A stretch of 64,000 nt of DNA from Bacillota bacterium (GCA_023388995.1 JAEWFD010000042.1:1-64000), one strand, 5' to 3'. Shown: positions 7,451-17,206, numbered from the stretch's first letter. Notes: generated by a model not told the origin, from the letters alone. Made by a program: numbers and translations.

Positions 7451-7696
7451 ATGTCTTTTGCTAGAGGTTTGTCTTTCGTTGAATACAGTTTTGTAGAGCA
7501 GATGCAAATTCTCGGTGAGTTTTTTGAAGATACACAAAATTTAAATAATGATATATTATTTAATTTACATCAATTCTATAAAAATAACCGTACAAAAAGC
7601 TTTGTTGCTAAAAAAAATGCAAAAAACTATAAATCGCTTATTGAAGATATAGAAGTTCTTAAAGAGCTAGATGATTTTATAAATGGTGCAAGATGA
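7451..7696 (+). pseudogene. Short ORF before rdrB, possibly the 3' remnant of an RdrA-like ATPase
   Basis: 81 residues, helical and charged; the C-terminal part (AKKNAKNYKSLIEDIEVLKELDDFING) looks like a winged-helix or four-helix end of a larger protein. It has no plus-strand Shine-Dalgarno and its frame is closed just upstream. Its stop overlaps the start of the RdrB-like gene by four bases (ATGA), which is translational coupling. In RADAR operons rdrA precedes rdrB, so this is the position where the RdrA C-terminus would be. The identity is an inference from place, not from a recognised motif. It could instead be an independent small partner gene. Confidence 0.45.
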
Positions 7697-10140
7697 GTAT
7701 CCTAAGTAAGACACAAGAATACCAGCAAATTGATAGAATTCTACGGATTATTTATAAAGAACTTTCATATGACTCTCTAATTGGAGAGGATATTTATTCC
7801 CCGCAATTTAAAGATTTATTTAGTTTAAGAGATAACTCAGATTTCAAGAACATTGTTATAAATAAGTATATGACTCTGTATCCTGACAATTATAATGAGG
7901 ATTCAATATCTAATATTATCACATATTTTTATAAGCTTATTGAGTTAAAATTTGATAGTTCAAATGCAATATACTTACTATTCTATGTATCTCAATCGAT
8001 TCTCAAGGTAAAACATCTTAGTCTAGAAGTTAATCATGATGATCTGCTTGAGTGGGATGGTTTGATTAATAAAGTAAGCTCTGATATTTACATTTCCAGC
8101 TTTAATGCTCAAAATCGTTTGAGTATTACTAGTCATTCAATTCAATCAAATAATAAGGAAGTACAAATGATTTTGTCGCAAGGGATTGCAGATAATCATC
8201 TGCACTTAAAAGCATCAGGATATACAGTTGAAATGAATTGGTATCATTATACTAGATTATCAATTTTTTCAAAGAAGCTGGATGACTTTGCAAAAATAAA
8301 CCATGTTTTTCGTGGTGAGTTTAAAGGGAAAGCAGCACAAGAAAAAAATATTCTAATATTGAGAAAAACCAAATTATTACGAGATTATCTCAAACAACTT
8401 ATTTATTATGATGATGCAAAGATTATTAATCGTAATATGATTTATCAACTACTTGAGACAAAAGAAGATGCGTCTTTCCTAGCCTATTCAAGTGTAATCA
8501 ACAAAAATCAAAGTCATCAAAATATAGATGGCGGAGTTGACCTAAATATAGAACGATTAAGAACCTATTATCAAGATGAACGAGATTTTTTAACGTCATT
8601 GTTTTGCAAGGTATATCAACGTGAGTTGGATTCATTTGACCTTTCAATGTTTAATCTCTATATTTTGATGTCAAATCAAATAAAGTTTATGTTGATTCAA
8701 GATAATATTGGAATGGGTTTTACAAAATTTAAACACTATGAAGATATTAAAGAAATATTCATTCCTGAGACGATGGCTTCGTCAACTGATTTGATTAGAA
8801 CCGTTTTTAAGAAATATTATCTTGAGAAACATGTGAGAACAATTGAAGTTCGAATAGGTCCGAAAAGTAGCGTTAAAGAGTATCATCAGTTTGCAAAAAT
8901 GATAGAAAAAATTAATAAAGAGATTTATCAAGCTTTAAAAATTATTCATCCTGAGTTGGAAGAAATAAGTGTTAGTATAATTGTTCATTTTATTAAAATT
9001 AAATTTGATAGTTCTGAAAAGTTTCTTCCGCGTTTTAGCAAACTACGTTTTGAACTGATGAAAAAGTCAGAAATATTAAAAAGCTACCTAGAATCTGGTG
9101 ATAGATTAGACAAAAAAAATCTACGTTTTTTCTATTCTGGAATAGATGCAGCGAACTATGAGGTCCATTGTCCCCCAGAAATATTTGGCCCAGCTTTCAG
9201 GAAAATTAAAGGTGTAAAAGGATGTAGAAGAATTGGACAAACTTATCATGTTGGTGAAGAGTTTTCAAGTCTTTTATCGGGTTTGCGTGCAATTGATGAA
9301 GCATTGGAGTTTCTTAATTATGAACCAAATGATAGGCTTGGACATGCACTTGCTTTAGGAATAAATGTATTGAAATATTTTTCAACCAAAAGAGGTCTTA
9401 TTCAGGAAAAAATTCAAGAATATTTTGATGATATTGTATGGGCTTATTATAAATTAGATTCGGAAGACTATTCAATGAAAAACTACTTAGAGAATCAATT
9501 TTATTTTGTTAGATCGAAGTATATGATTTCTCAAACTGATTTAATTGAGTATGGACGATATAATATAAGAGATTTTTATTTAGCTTGGGTATTGAGAGGC
9601 TGTGACCCTTATGAAATACATGATATTCATTTCAATTCGATCAAGATTAGAAAAACATACAAGTTAAATTATAACTCTTGTGATTTTGATGAAGCGGTGA
9701 ATAATCCTAATGCACGCAGTATCTATTTGGATTATCATTTTAAGGACACCATAAGAAGCTTAGATAGTTTAATTTACTTGGGGGTAATAGATAACGAGTA
9801 TATCCAAGTGGTAACTGAGGTGCAGAAGGTGATGCTTAGAAAGGTATCGCAACTTCGTATATTTGTTGAAGCCAATCCCACATCTAATAAAAAGATTTCA
9901 TCGATTCAAAAGTATTCAGATTTACCATTATTTAATATGTCACCAATTAATGAAAGTGAGTATCGCATTTCTAGTTCTATCAATACAGATGACAGTTCTA
10001 TCTTTCAAACTAATTTAAGTAATGAATATTATATAATTGCCGCAGCGCTAATTCGCGACGGATATGATTCAAGAACAGTTTACAATTATATCGACCAGCT
10101 TGCTAAAAGCTCAAAACTTCACACTTTCACAGATTATTAA
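7693..10140 (+). CDS. rdrB: RADAR-type adenosine deaminase (RdrB-like)
   Basis: An 815-residue protein with all active-site motifs of the adenosine deaminase superfamily spread over a much longer chain than a 330-residue metabolic ADA. These are HLH zinc ligands at residues 169-171 (ADNHLHLKASG), TYHVGEE near 518, DRLGHALALG near 550, EANPTSN near 724 and INTDDSS near 767. The size and large insertions match RdrB of RADAR, which works with the RdrA ATPase in anti-phage defence, converting adenosine or ATP to inosine or ITP. No intact RdrA is present; only an 81-codon ORF lies upstream. Base composition is very AT-rich. The deaminase fold is certain, the RADAR assignment likely, and activity without RdrA unknown. 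Confidence 0.78.
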   Translation: MSILSKTQEYQQIDRILRIIYKELSYDSLIGEDIYSPQFKDLFSLRDNSDFKNIVINKYMTLYPDNYNEDSISNIITYFYKLIELKFDSSNAIYLLFYVSQSILKVKHLSLEVNHDDLLEWDGLINKVSSDIYISSFNAQNRLSITSHSIQSNNKEVQMILSQGIADNHLHLKASGYTVEMNWYHYTRLSIFSKKLDDFAKINHVFRGEFKGKAAQEKNILILRKTKLLRDYLKQLIYYDDAKIINRNMIYQLLETKEDASFLAYSSVINKNQSHQNIDGGVDLNIERLRTYYQDERDFLTSLFCKVYQRELDSFDLSMFNLYILMSNQIKFMLIQDNIGMGFTKFKHYEDIKEIFIPETMASSTDLIRTVFKKYYLEKHVRTIEVRIGPKSSVKEYHQFAKMIEKINKEIYQALKIIHPELEEISVSIIVHFIKIKFDSSEKFLPRFSKLRFELMKKSEILKSYLESGDRLDKKNLRFFYSGIDAANYEVHCPPEIFGPAFRKIKGVKGCRRIGQTYHVGEEFSSLLSGLRAIDEALEFLNYEPNDRLGHALALGINVLKYFSTKRGLIQEKIQEYFDDIVWAYYKLDSEDYSMKNYLENQFYFVRSKYMISQTDLIEYGRYNIRDFYLAWVLRGCDPYEIHDIHFNSIKIRKTYKLNYNSCDFDEAVNNPNARSIYLDYHFKDTIRSLDSLIYLGVIDNEYIQVVTEVQKVMLRKVSQLRIFVEANPTSNKKISSIQKYSDLPLFNMSPINESEYRISSSINTDDSSIFQTNLSNEYYIIAAALIRDGYDSRTVYNYIDQLAKSSKLHTFTDY

Positions 10141-10167
10141 GATAAATGAGTTTGGGAATTGGATATA

Positions 10168-11187
10168 AATATATCTAATACGAAAGCATTTGCAAGAAAA
10201 ACAACAGGCTTTATAGATGAAGTATTGCATCAAAAATGCGTTTAGAGTCAATTGGTTTTGTTTGAAAAACTGTACTTTAAAACAGGTGTTTGTCCATTAT
10301 GTTCGGGCGATTTGCCAAATCCACTTCCAGAAGTAAAAATGATGAAAACAGCTATTAGGAATTTGGATAAAAATATCGAGAGTGTCACTCGCGAAAAACC
10401 TAAGTTACGAAAATTTATCGCTGAATTAGAACAATAGAGACAGAAACTTAGAGAAGAAATTACAAGTTTAAAGACCGAGATTGATGGTATTTATAGCCAG
10501 AATAAAGAAGCGAAAAGAATAAAAGATTTAAACTCTAGATGCGCAAAGATAACTGGTAAGCTTATGGTTGGAGAGTGTTGAAAAGGACACCGACTCTGGA
10601 AGCAAGGATTTGCAAATAAAGAAGTTAGAAGATCTTATTAGCGAAATTGATGCCCTCATAAATTGAGATATTGTAGATGAAAGATGTCAATATGCTTTGT
10701 CACGAATTGTAGTGGATACAAGTGAATGGACTAAAAGTTAAACTTGGAATACTGTGATGGCCCGTATAGCTTGGATATGAATAAAGTTACTGCTATCGTA
10801 GATAAGGCGGAATGCCCAGTCCCTTTTAAATAACTAGGAAGTGGATCAAATTGGGTTGGCGTTCATTTGATAACTTACTTCGCGTTACCGCGCTTCATAT
10901 TTCTTGATTAACCATCACAGGTATGTTTCCCTTCAGAGCTAGACACGAAAAATCTAGCTTGGAATATGGTATTTGATTTGTACGATTTTATTATCGAGAG
11001 AGTTAACGATTTGAAAGGTAAGCTTCAAATAATAATTGTAAATCATGCGGACTTAAAGAGTGAGAAATTTCGGAAGCTAGTTACTGAAGATTTGTGGAAT
11101 CCCAGAAGATTGGTACAAATAGATACATTAATAATAGTTTATTTAAAGAGGAAATTTAATGGTAAAAAAATTTTTTGCATACTATAA
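10168..11187 (+). pseudogene. Decayed DUF3732 (ABC-3C type) ATPase gene
   Basis: Fragments in shifting frames carry the marks of the DUF3732 family. They are a zinc-hook-like CPLCSGDLPNP (near 10290), coiled coil after it, then LEYCDGPYSLDMNKVTAIVDKAECPVP, LGSGSNWVGVHL, FIFLD-stop-PSQVCFP (the family's LDQPSQVYFP signature) and QIIIVNHADL with a tail. Stops occur near 10246, 10436, 10664, 10830 and 10910, and a short segment before FIFLD is missing. DUF3732 proteins are the ABC ATPases of three-component (ABC-3C) conflict systems. The N-terminal Walker A half is absent, so the gene is dead. The remnant lies between rdrB and the CoiA-like gene. Confidence 0.8.
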
Positions 11188-12181
11188 ATATGGTTCTGAA
11201 ATGAAGCAGATAAATGTATATAGAGCATTAAGCGTGAAAAACTCTAGGATTAATAATAAGGACGATATTATTGAGTTTTGGGATATTCCTGATTTAAAAA
11301 ATGCTGAAAAAGTTTTTCCAAAATGTTCAAGTAAAGATGGTAAAGCTGCACATTTTAGTTATTATCCCGGTTCTACACATGCGGGCATAAGTAGTGAAAT
11401 GACGATGACACATAAGATTTATGAAATAGTATATTCGGAAATAAATAAAATTCTTTTAGATGCATTTGGCGAACAAGTGCTGGTCTTTATAAAACATGCC
11501 TCACTAGAACATTTTTTTAGAACAGCACATAATTTATACTTTATTGATGTCATGCTTGAAATAGAGAGAACAGAGCCATCATCGTATTACTATAAATGGA
11601 ATGGTAAATTGGCTTTGGAGATTTATGTAACTCACAAAGTTGAAAGGTCTAAAATTAATGATTTTAGTAAAAATAGAATTCAGCTATATCAAATAAAAAT
11701 ATATGACAATCAAAAGATTCCAGATGATATTGAAAATGAAGAGCAATTTAATTATTATAAACATGTGATTAAGAAAAGAATTGAAAAAAGCAATTATAAA
11801 GTGGTTGGAAGATACTTAAACAATGTTTTTCCTGAAGTTGGATCAACTATGGAAGAGAGGTACATGGTTTTGGCGGATTTTGAAAGAGAAAAGCAAAAGC
11901 TACAGGAGTACATATTAAATAATGAAAAGCTAATAAAAGAGCAAGAAGAAGAAATTAGAAACCACAAAGCATCATTAAGTACGCTAAGTAAAGATTTAGA
12001 AAAAATACATAATCAGATTACAGAAGATGGAAACAGATTAAAGATGGTAGAAAAAATTTATCAACAAAATATTGAACTGACTAGGCTGCATCAAGCAGAC
12101 CGAGAAACAATTTATTACCTACAAAATGAGCTAAATAAAGAGAAAGAAAAAGGGTTCCTAAAAAAGTTATTAGGGAAATAA
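11159..12181 (+). CDS. CoiA-like nuclease-fold protein with coiled-coil tail
   Basis: 340 residues. Residues 1-35 are basic and aromatic. Residues about 60-180 read like a CoiA/DUF6035-type PD-(D/E)XK fold: AAHFSYYPGSTHAG, SEMTMTHKIYEIVY, LYFIDVMLEIE and KLALEIYVTHKV, with D and E in the expected strand order, then KNRIQLYQIKIY. From about 230 to 330 there is a long Glu/Lys coiled coil, ending FLKKLLGK. AAGAGG lies 7 nt before the ATG. It overlaps the end of the DUF3732 remnant, so it may once have belonged to the same module. CoiA-like proteins act in DNA uptake; accessory homologues occur in defence islands. The role here is not known. Confidence 0.5.
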   Translation: MVKKFFAYYKYGSEMKQINVYRALSVKNSRINNKDDIIEFWDIPDLKNAEKVFPKCSSKDGKAAHFSYYPGSTHAGISSEMTMTHKIYEIVYSEINKILLDAFGEQVLVFIKHASLEHFFRTAHNLYFIDVMLEIERTEPSSYYYKWNGKLALEIYVTHKVERSKINDFSKNRIQLYQIKIYDNQKIPDDIENEEQFNYYKHVIKKRIEKSNYKVVGRYLNNVFPEVGSTMEERYMVLADFEREKQKLQEYILNNEKLIKEQEEEIRNHKASLSTLSKDLEKIHNQITEDGNRLKMVEKIYQQNIELTRLHQADRETIYYLQNELNKEKEKGFLKKLLGK

Positions 12182-12651
12182 ATGATTTTGGAATTCCTAA
12201 TTATTTATATTTGCGAAAAGAATGTGCTATTTAAATGTTGTTTTTGGCTCCTAAATCACATAATAAATATGAACAGAAAAGATGATGAGCTAAATATGTT
12301 ACATTAACTAAGAAGAAGTCATTATAAATAATCAGGAAATTATTTTAGCTAAGAGATGTGCTATTGGATAAAACTTTTTTACGTAATTATTCCTTCTTTT
12401 TCAGAGAACAATTACCATACTAGAAGTATAGGTCTCAACATTTATTTTGTTTGTCTCTTTCTCGTATTTTCATTTTTCCATTGCAAATTTTTTGATATTA
12501 TGCTTTCTTAAAATCTGAGAAATAGATATTAGAAACCTTTGTTTTTAATTAAGTTTTATTAAAACAATATTGTATGAATTACCTTGAATAGTTTAATCTC
12601 AATATAGGCAAACTAGAAGTAGCCCTAACATGGGCAGAAGGATGATAAGTA
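12182..12651. other. Non-coding gap, no recognised feature
   Basis: A strongly AT-rich stretch with stops in all frames. No convincing terminator, RNA gene or repeat was seen. It may be decayed island DNA. Confidence 0.5.
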
Positions 12652-12882
12652 ATGGAAAATAAGAAGCAAAATATCAAAGGTGGTAGCAACCATCAACGTG
12701 GTCTTACTCATGGGAATACGAACCAGAATCAGAAAAATCAGACTAAGAAAAGCGATGTTGAATTGGGCAAGGAATCTATCGGTAAGTCTACTGCTACAAC
12801 TACGAACAAACGAAATAATGTGAAACAAGTAGGCCAACAGGGGCAACGAAGCAAAGGCAGCTCCAATGCCGGAAGATCATAA
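12652..12882 (+). CDS. Small, very hydrophilic Asn/Gln/Lys-rich protein
   Basis: A 76-residue protein without hydrophobic segments, almost all N, Q, K, G, S and T, with RG and KG steps (GGSNHQRG, QGQRSKG). It is predicted to be disordered and basic, reminiscent of small acid-soluble or nucleic-acid-binding proteins, but no family is recognised. AGAAGGATG lies upstream of the ATG at a workable distance. The antisense frame 12625-12846 is its shadow. Expression is not proven; the ordered use of Gly/Gln codons suggests a real gene. Confidence 0.5.
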   Translation: MENKKQNIKGGSNHQRGLTHGNTNQNQKNQTKKSDVELGKESIGKSTATTTNKRNNVKQVGQQGQRSKGSSNAGRS

Positions 12883-13388
12883 TACCTGTTCAAAAAAGGT
12901 TGTTAATTAATTTCATCAGTACTCTAATATTTGGTGTGGGTAAGAAAGCCTGCACCTTTTCAAATCAAAAAAGGGAAGATTTAAGGATTGATTTTGGTTA
13001 TAGTAACAGTTGCAACTTAAAAGGAATTATTCTTATATTCATCGCTTTAATTGTTTCATATCCTAGATAACAGCATTATAATTCGTTCTAAATTTGTTTC
13101 TACTATTCTCACAGTATTTTATCATTAAGCCAAGCTTTCTATCATCCTGATTGCTTATATTGTGTCAAAGAGATAATCTAGCAATAATATTTTTTAGTGA
13201 AAGTGAAACTATAATAGAATGTGCTATAATGAAATTGTTTTTGACGGTTGTGATTATGAATAAACGAATGAAGCATCACTACTTTTAACAAATATTTCAT
13301 AATCCAATTTAATTATTGCGAAGACAAGTAGAATTTGTAGATCAGTTATAGAGATATAAGATAAAGTAAATTGCAAGGGGTAAACCAC
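12883..13388. other. Intergenic region
   Basis: No ORF of note. TATAAT-like boxes occur near 13210 and 13225, about 160 nt before the next gene, so a promoter for it may lie here. No terminator was recognised. Confidence 0.4.
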
Positions 13389-14435
13389 ATGAAAAAAACA
13401 CTTTCTAATGTAGCGAGCTATTTAAAGGAAATTATGGTGCCTGCAACGCACGAAGCATATGCGATTAATCCTGTATATGCAAATGGCTTAGATGATCAAA
13501 ATATTCGTGATGGTATTCTGGCATTCAGATCTTTTTTGGTTCGACTTTATGATGTTTTATATGAAAAAGGCGATATTTATGATAACACTGCAAAAACTGC
13601 TCACGAATATGAAAATCGTACTACACTTTCAGTCTATTATCCGTTCTTGCATCATGTAGGTGCTATACTAATGAAAATGGGTTATCATGGTATGCCAATT
13701 GCAAACGAGCAATCACTTCTCTGCGGAAATAACATACTGAATGGCAAGCTAACTGTTACTAAAAGTTTTGAGTGCTTGCAGTTTCTGGCGGATTGCGGTA
13801 TTGGTATTGAGGGCATAGACTTAAATAATAAAAAACAGGACTTGTCAAACATCACAACCATAAAGATTACATATCCTGATGATCCCGCTATGCTGACGGG
13901 GCTAAAGGTCATGGCAATCGCCGAAATAGACCATGGTACTCTTGTGAATCAAGATGTCTTTTTGCGCTGTGATTATAGAGCAATAAAAAAGGATGAAACT
14001 GATGCACTTTGCATCTTGCAGGATATGATAAAGCCTTTATCTAAAGATGTGCAGGATTTTGTTCTGCTGTTGCATCATCGTTATGTGGATAAAGGAGTTG
14101 CTTGTATTGTGGAAATAAAAGGGTTTCATATTTATGTGAAGTACCGTTATAAACGGAAGGATCTATGGGGAATTAATGCTTCTCTTAATAACGGTTATCA
14201 TATTAATGTGAAAACGACAAAGATGCACGAATATACTGACACTATCAAAACATTTCCTCCGATTTTACAGGAACTGATTGCAAAGGGATATGGCTGCGGC
14301 AGAAAAAGAGAAATTGGTCATTGTGATGGCGGCTGCCGTGGACTTCCTATATCGTTGGATACTTCTGTTTTAGAATTGCGAGATGATATTCAGGCATGGT
14401 TTGATCAGGAATTGTCATGTTTGCAAAAGAAATAA
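13389..14435 (+). CDS. Conserved hypothetical protein with C-terminal Cys-rich motif
   Basis: 348 residues, mixed alpha/beta, soluble. The last 70 residues carry GYGCGRKREIGHCDGGCRGLPISLD, three cysteines and a histidine spaced like a small metal site, followed by a terminal helix. ATG at 13389 is preceded by AAGGGG with about 7 nt spacing; a TTG at 13371 overlaps that site and is not a start. I believe similar proteins occur in Clostridia and Erysipelotrichia but know of no function. It lies alone between two long intergenic regions. Confidence 0.7.
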   Translation: MKKTLSNVASYLKEIMVPATHEAYAINPVYANGLDDQNIRDGILAFRSFLVRLYDVLYEKGDIYDNTAKTAHEYENRTTLSVYYPFLHHVGAILMKMGYHGMPIANEQSLLCGNNILNGKLTVTKSFECLQFLADCGIGIEGIDLNNKKQDLSNITTIKITYPDDPAMLTGLKVMAIAEIDHGTLVNQDVFLRCDYRAIKKDETDALCILQDMIKPLSKDVQDFVLLLHHRYVDKGVACIVEIKGFHIYVKYRYKRKDLWGINASLNNGYHINVKTTKMHEYTDTIKTFPPILQELIAKGYGCGRKREIGHCDGGCRGLPISLDTSVLELRDDIQAWFDQELSCLQKK

Positions 14436-14493
14436 ACATGTTATTCATTGCGAATTTCAATAAGCACAACAAAGCTCAATTTGCATAGAAATG

Positions 14494-14582
14494 AAAAAAG
14501 CAGGAACAGCAATATCACTTTCTGCTGAATCGCTTAAACTAAATCCTCAGGATGCTGAAGGTTTTAGTGCTGCTTTTTTATC
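14494..14582 (+). terminator. Large terminator-like hairpin
   Basis: AAAAAGCAG at the 5' side and CTGCTTTTT at the 3' side enclose an inner stem built from CTAAATCCT/AGGTTTTAG. The T-run ends it. It is placed 60 nt after the hypothetical gene. The remainder of 14583-15022 shows no gene; it must contain the promoter of the helicase and has a long 5' leader. Confidence 0.5.
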
Positions 14583-15022
14583 TTTACTAAATTAAACAGC
14601 GAAATATAAACTTGTCATGGTATAATTAGTACAGCTATTTTATAAAAAACAAGGTTTGAGTAGCAAAACTTTTGAAAATATACTCTGGCACCAAGAGAGA
14701 CCAAGCTGATGGTCATTAGAATTGCAGCACCAAGCATGTAGTTCGCTGGTAATGTAAGTAGAATTAAAGCATAGAATGCTGTTTTGATGTTTCAGCATTA
14801 AATCATTGGATGGATTATCAGATCGCTATGCTTTTTATTGTGAATCATGCTTGCAGGGATGCATGAATATTTGGGCATACTTAGCATAGCTTTCTATCAG
14901 ATTTTGCGATGATACATGATTTATGCTTAAAACAATATATACGTGGCAAAAACTCAGCTAAGTAAAAATGGCTATCAGTTGCAGATATACCGAAATTAAA
15001 ATATAGATAAATAGGAGACTTT

Positions 15023-16438
15023 ATGAAATTTAACGAGTTGCATATTATGCCTGATATTATTAAGGCATTGGAAAAAGAAGGTTACGATGTTCCTACACCA
15101 ATTCAAGAAGAGGCAATCCCTGTTGTATTAAGTGGCAGGGATTTACTTGGCTGTGCTCAGACCGGTACCGGCAAGACAGCTGCTTTTGCTATCCCAACAA
15201 TTCAGTTACTTAGTGAAGAAAAAAAGACGCACTTAACAAAACAAAATATAAGGGCTTTAATCGTAACCCCGACGAGAGAGCTTGCTTTGCAAATTTATGA
15301 GAGTTTCAATACATATGGTCAATTTACCAATCTAAAATGTTGTGTCGTCTTTGGCGGGGTATCCCAGAAGCAGCAAGAGAGAAATTTAAAACAAAAGGTA
15401 GATATCCTGGTCGCAACACCAGGAAGGGTACTGGATTTAATTGATCAGAAGATTGTGAATATAGAACATATTAAAGTATTTATTTTGGACGAAGCTGACC
15501 GTATGCTGGATATGGGATTTATTCATGACGTTAAGAAGATTATTGCTAAAACACCTGAAAAAAAGCAAACATTGCTTTTTTCGGCTACGATGCCGTCAGA
15601 TATTGCCAAGCTTGCGAGTACAATTTTGAAAAATCCAGCGAAAATAGAAATTACGCCGGTATCATCAACAGTGGATACAATTCAACAGTATCTATACTAT
15701 GTTGATAAAATCAATAAAAAAGATTTGCTTGTGGATGTTTTGAAAGATAAAAATATCTTTTCAGCTCTGGTATTTACACGTACCAAACATGGAGCAGACC
15801 GACTTATAAAGCAATTAGCAAAGAATAACATAACAGCGCAGGCAATTCATGGCAATAAGTCCCAAGGGGCACGTCAAACCGCCCTAAATAATTTTAAGAA
15901 CAAGACGTTGCGCATATTGCTTGCAACAGATATTGCGTCCAGAGGAATAGATATCGATGAGTTAACACATGTGATTAATTATGATCTTCCAGATACGCCG
16001 GAAACATATGTACATCGTATTGGACGAACAGGCAGGGCAGGACTTGGTGGTACAGCAATCTCTTTTTGTGATTTTGATGAAAAAGAGCAGCTGAATGATA
16101 TTGAGAAGTTAATTGGGAAGAAGTTAATAGAAGTAAAAGATCATCCTTACCCATTAATGAATACTGTTTCGGCGAAAAAAATCGTGCAGAAGCGTGAAGA
16201 TCCTAAAAAGACAGACAAGTCACAAGTTAAACAACCGAAAAATACGAAGGTAAAAGTAAAGCCATCATCTCAATCTAATGCGTCAAAACCGGGTATATCG
16301 TCAAGAAAGGATTCCTTGCAAAAGACTTCCCCGACAAGCGTTTCAACAACAAAGAACAAGTACCAAACCACAAAGGAGCGGACATCAAAAACAAAAAAGA
16401 GTTTTCCTGCATCTTCTATGAAGGATAACAAACGATAG
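15023..16438 (+). CDS. DEAD-box RNA helicase (CshA/RhlE type)
   Basis: 471 residues. All helicase motifs are visible in order: Q motif PTPIQEEAIP (about 24-33), Walker A AQTGTGKT (47-54), PTRELALQ, GG, TPGR, DEAD (156-159), SAT, then in domain 2 ALVFTRTKHGAD, ATDIASRGIDI and HRIGRTGRAG. The tail after about residue 385 is Lys/Ser/Thr-rich and disordered, as in RhlE/CshA proteins that bind RNA through a basic C-terminus. Such enzymes remodel rRNA and mRNA, often in cold response or RNA decay. A long 5' leader upstream would fit cold-regulated expression, but that is inference. ATAGGAG precedes the ATG. Confidence 0.92.
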   Translation: MKFNELHIMPDIIKALEKEGYDVPTPIQEEAIPVVLSGRDLLGCAQTGTGKTAAFAIPTIQLLSEEKKTHLTKQNIRALIVTPTRELALQIYESFNTYGQFTNLKCCVVFGGVSQKQQERNLKQKVDILVATPGRVLDLIDQKIVNIEHIKVFILDEADRMLDMGFIHDVKKIIAKTPEKKQTLLFSATMPSDIAKLASTILKNPAKIEITPVSSTVDTIQQYLYYVDKINKKDLLVDVLKDKNIFSALVFTRTKHGADRLIKQLAKNNITAQAIHGNKSQGARQTALNNFKNKTLRILLATDIASRGIDIDELTHVINYDLPDTPETYVHRIGRTGRAGLGGTAISFCDFDEKEQLNDIEKLIGKKLIEVKDHPYPLMNTVSAKKIVQKREDPKKTDKSQVKQPKNTKVKVKPSSQSNASKPGISSRKDSLQKTSPTSVSTTKNKYQTTKERTSKTKKSFPASSMKDNKR

Positions 16439-16588
16439 ATAGCTGAGTTACGTACCAGTTATATAAAAGAAATAAAATTGTTATTTTATACAGAGTCAAC
16501 TTAAAGCGAGCATATAAAGGCAGTGAGATAAAAATTGCTGTCAAAAAAGTACTAAGAATTAGCAAACAAGTACAACGAAAGGTTGGAT

Positions 16589-17206
16589 ATGGATATGGGA
16601 AATACAGACAAATTTGAACAAATTGCAACTATCTATGACACGCCTGAACGTGTACATATCGCAAGCGTATCAGCAGATGCTATTCGTAAGTTTGCAGTTG
16701 CAACGAAAGAGAAAATTGCAATAGATTTTGGTTGTGGAACGGGTTTAGTGGGATTGGATTTGTTGGATGCATTTCATTCCATACTCTTCTTAGATTCTTC
16801 GCCAAACATGATTAAACAGTTTCAACAGAAGATTACTGCACTGCGAATCCCGAATGCTGCAACGATGTGCTTTGACTTTGAAACAGAAGTTGCTTCTGAC
16901 TTGCATGCTGACTACATTTTCATGGCTCAAGTTTTACTTCATATCAAAGATGTCGAATTTATATTAGCGAGATTATATGATGTTTTGAATCCAGGAGGAC
17001 ATTTACTGATTGTAGATTTCAATAAGAATGAAAATATCATATCAGATATCGTACATAATGGATTTGACCAAATAGAACTAACAAGTATGATGACTAAATT
17101 AGGTTATAAAAATATTCAATCCGAAATAATTTATGAAGGAACCAATATTTTCATGGGTCAGGATGCATCCATGTTTATACTCAATGCCCTAAAAAAGTCT
17201 GCTTGA
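16589..17206 (+). CDS. Class I SAM-dependent methyltransferase
   Basis: 205 residues. Motif I is IDFGCGTGLVGLDL (about 45-58), followed by LFLDSSPNMI (acidic ribose-binding strand), ADYIFMAQVLLHI and LNPGGHLLIVDF (motif III). This is the layout of small-molecule methyltransferases of the UbiE/Methyltransf_11 type. Two in-frame ATGs exist; 16589 is preferred since AAAGG ends 6 nt upstream. The substrate is unknown. It is followed by a terminator shared with the convergent ABC genes. Confidence 0.85.
   Translation: MDMGNTDKFEQIATIYDTPERVHIASVSADAIRKFAVATKEKIAIDFGCGTGLVGLDLLDAFHSILFLDSSPNMIKQFQQKITALRIPNAATMCFDFETEVASDLHADYIFMAQVLLHIKDVEFILARLYDVLNPGGHLLIVDFNKNENIISDIVHNGFDQIELTSMMTKLGYKNIQSEIIYEGTNIFMGQDASMFILNALKKSA

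Noticed and set aside
7693..10140. Metabolic adenosine deaminase
   Set aside because: The protein is 2.4 times longer than metabolic ADAs, with large insertions between motifs, and it sits among other defence genes.
12625..12846. Minus-strand ORF opposite the small N/Q/K-rich gene
   Set aside because: It is the antisense shadow; no ribosome binding site and hydrophobic content is an artefact of the complement.
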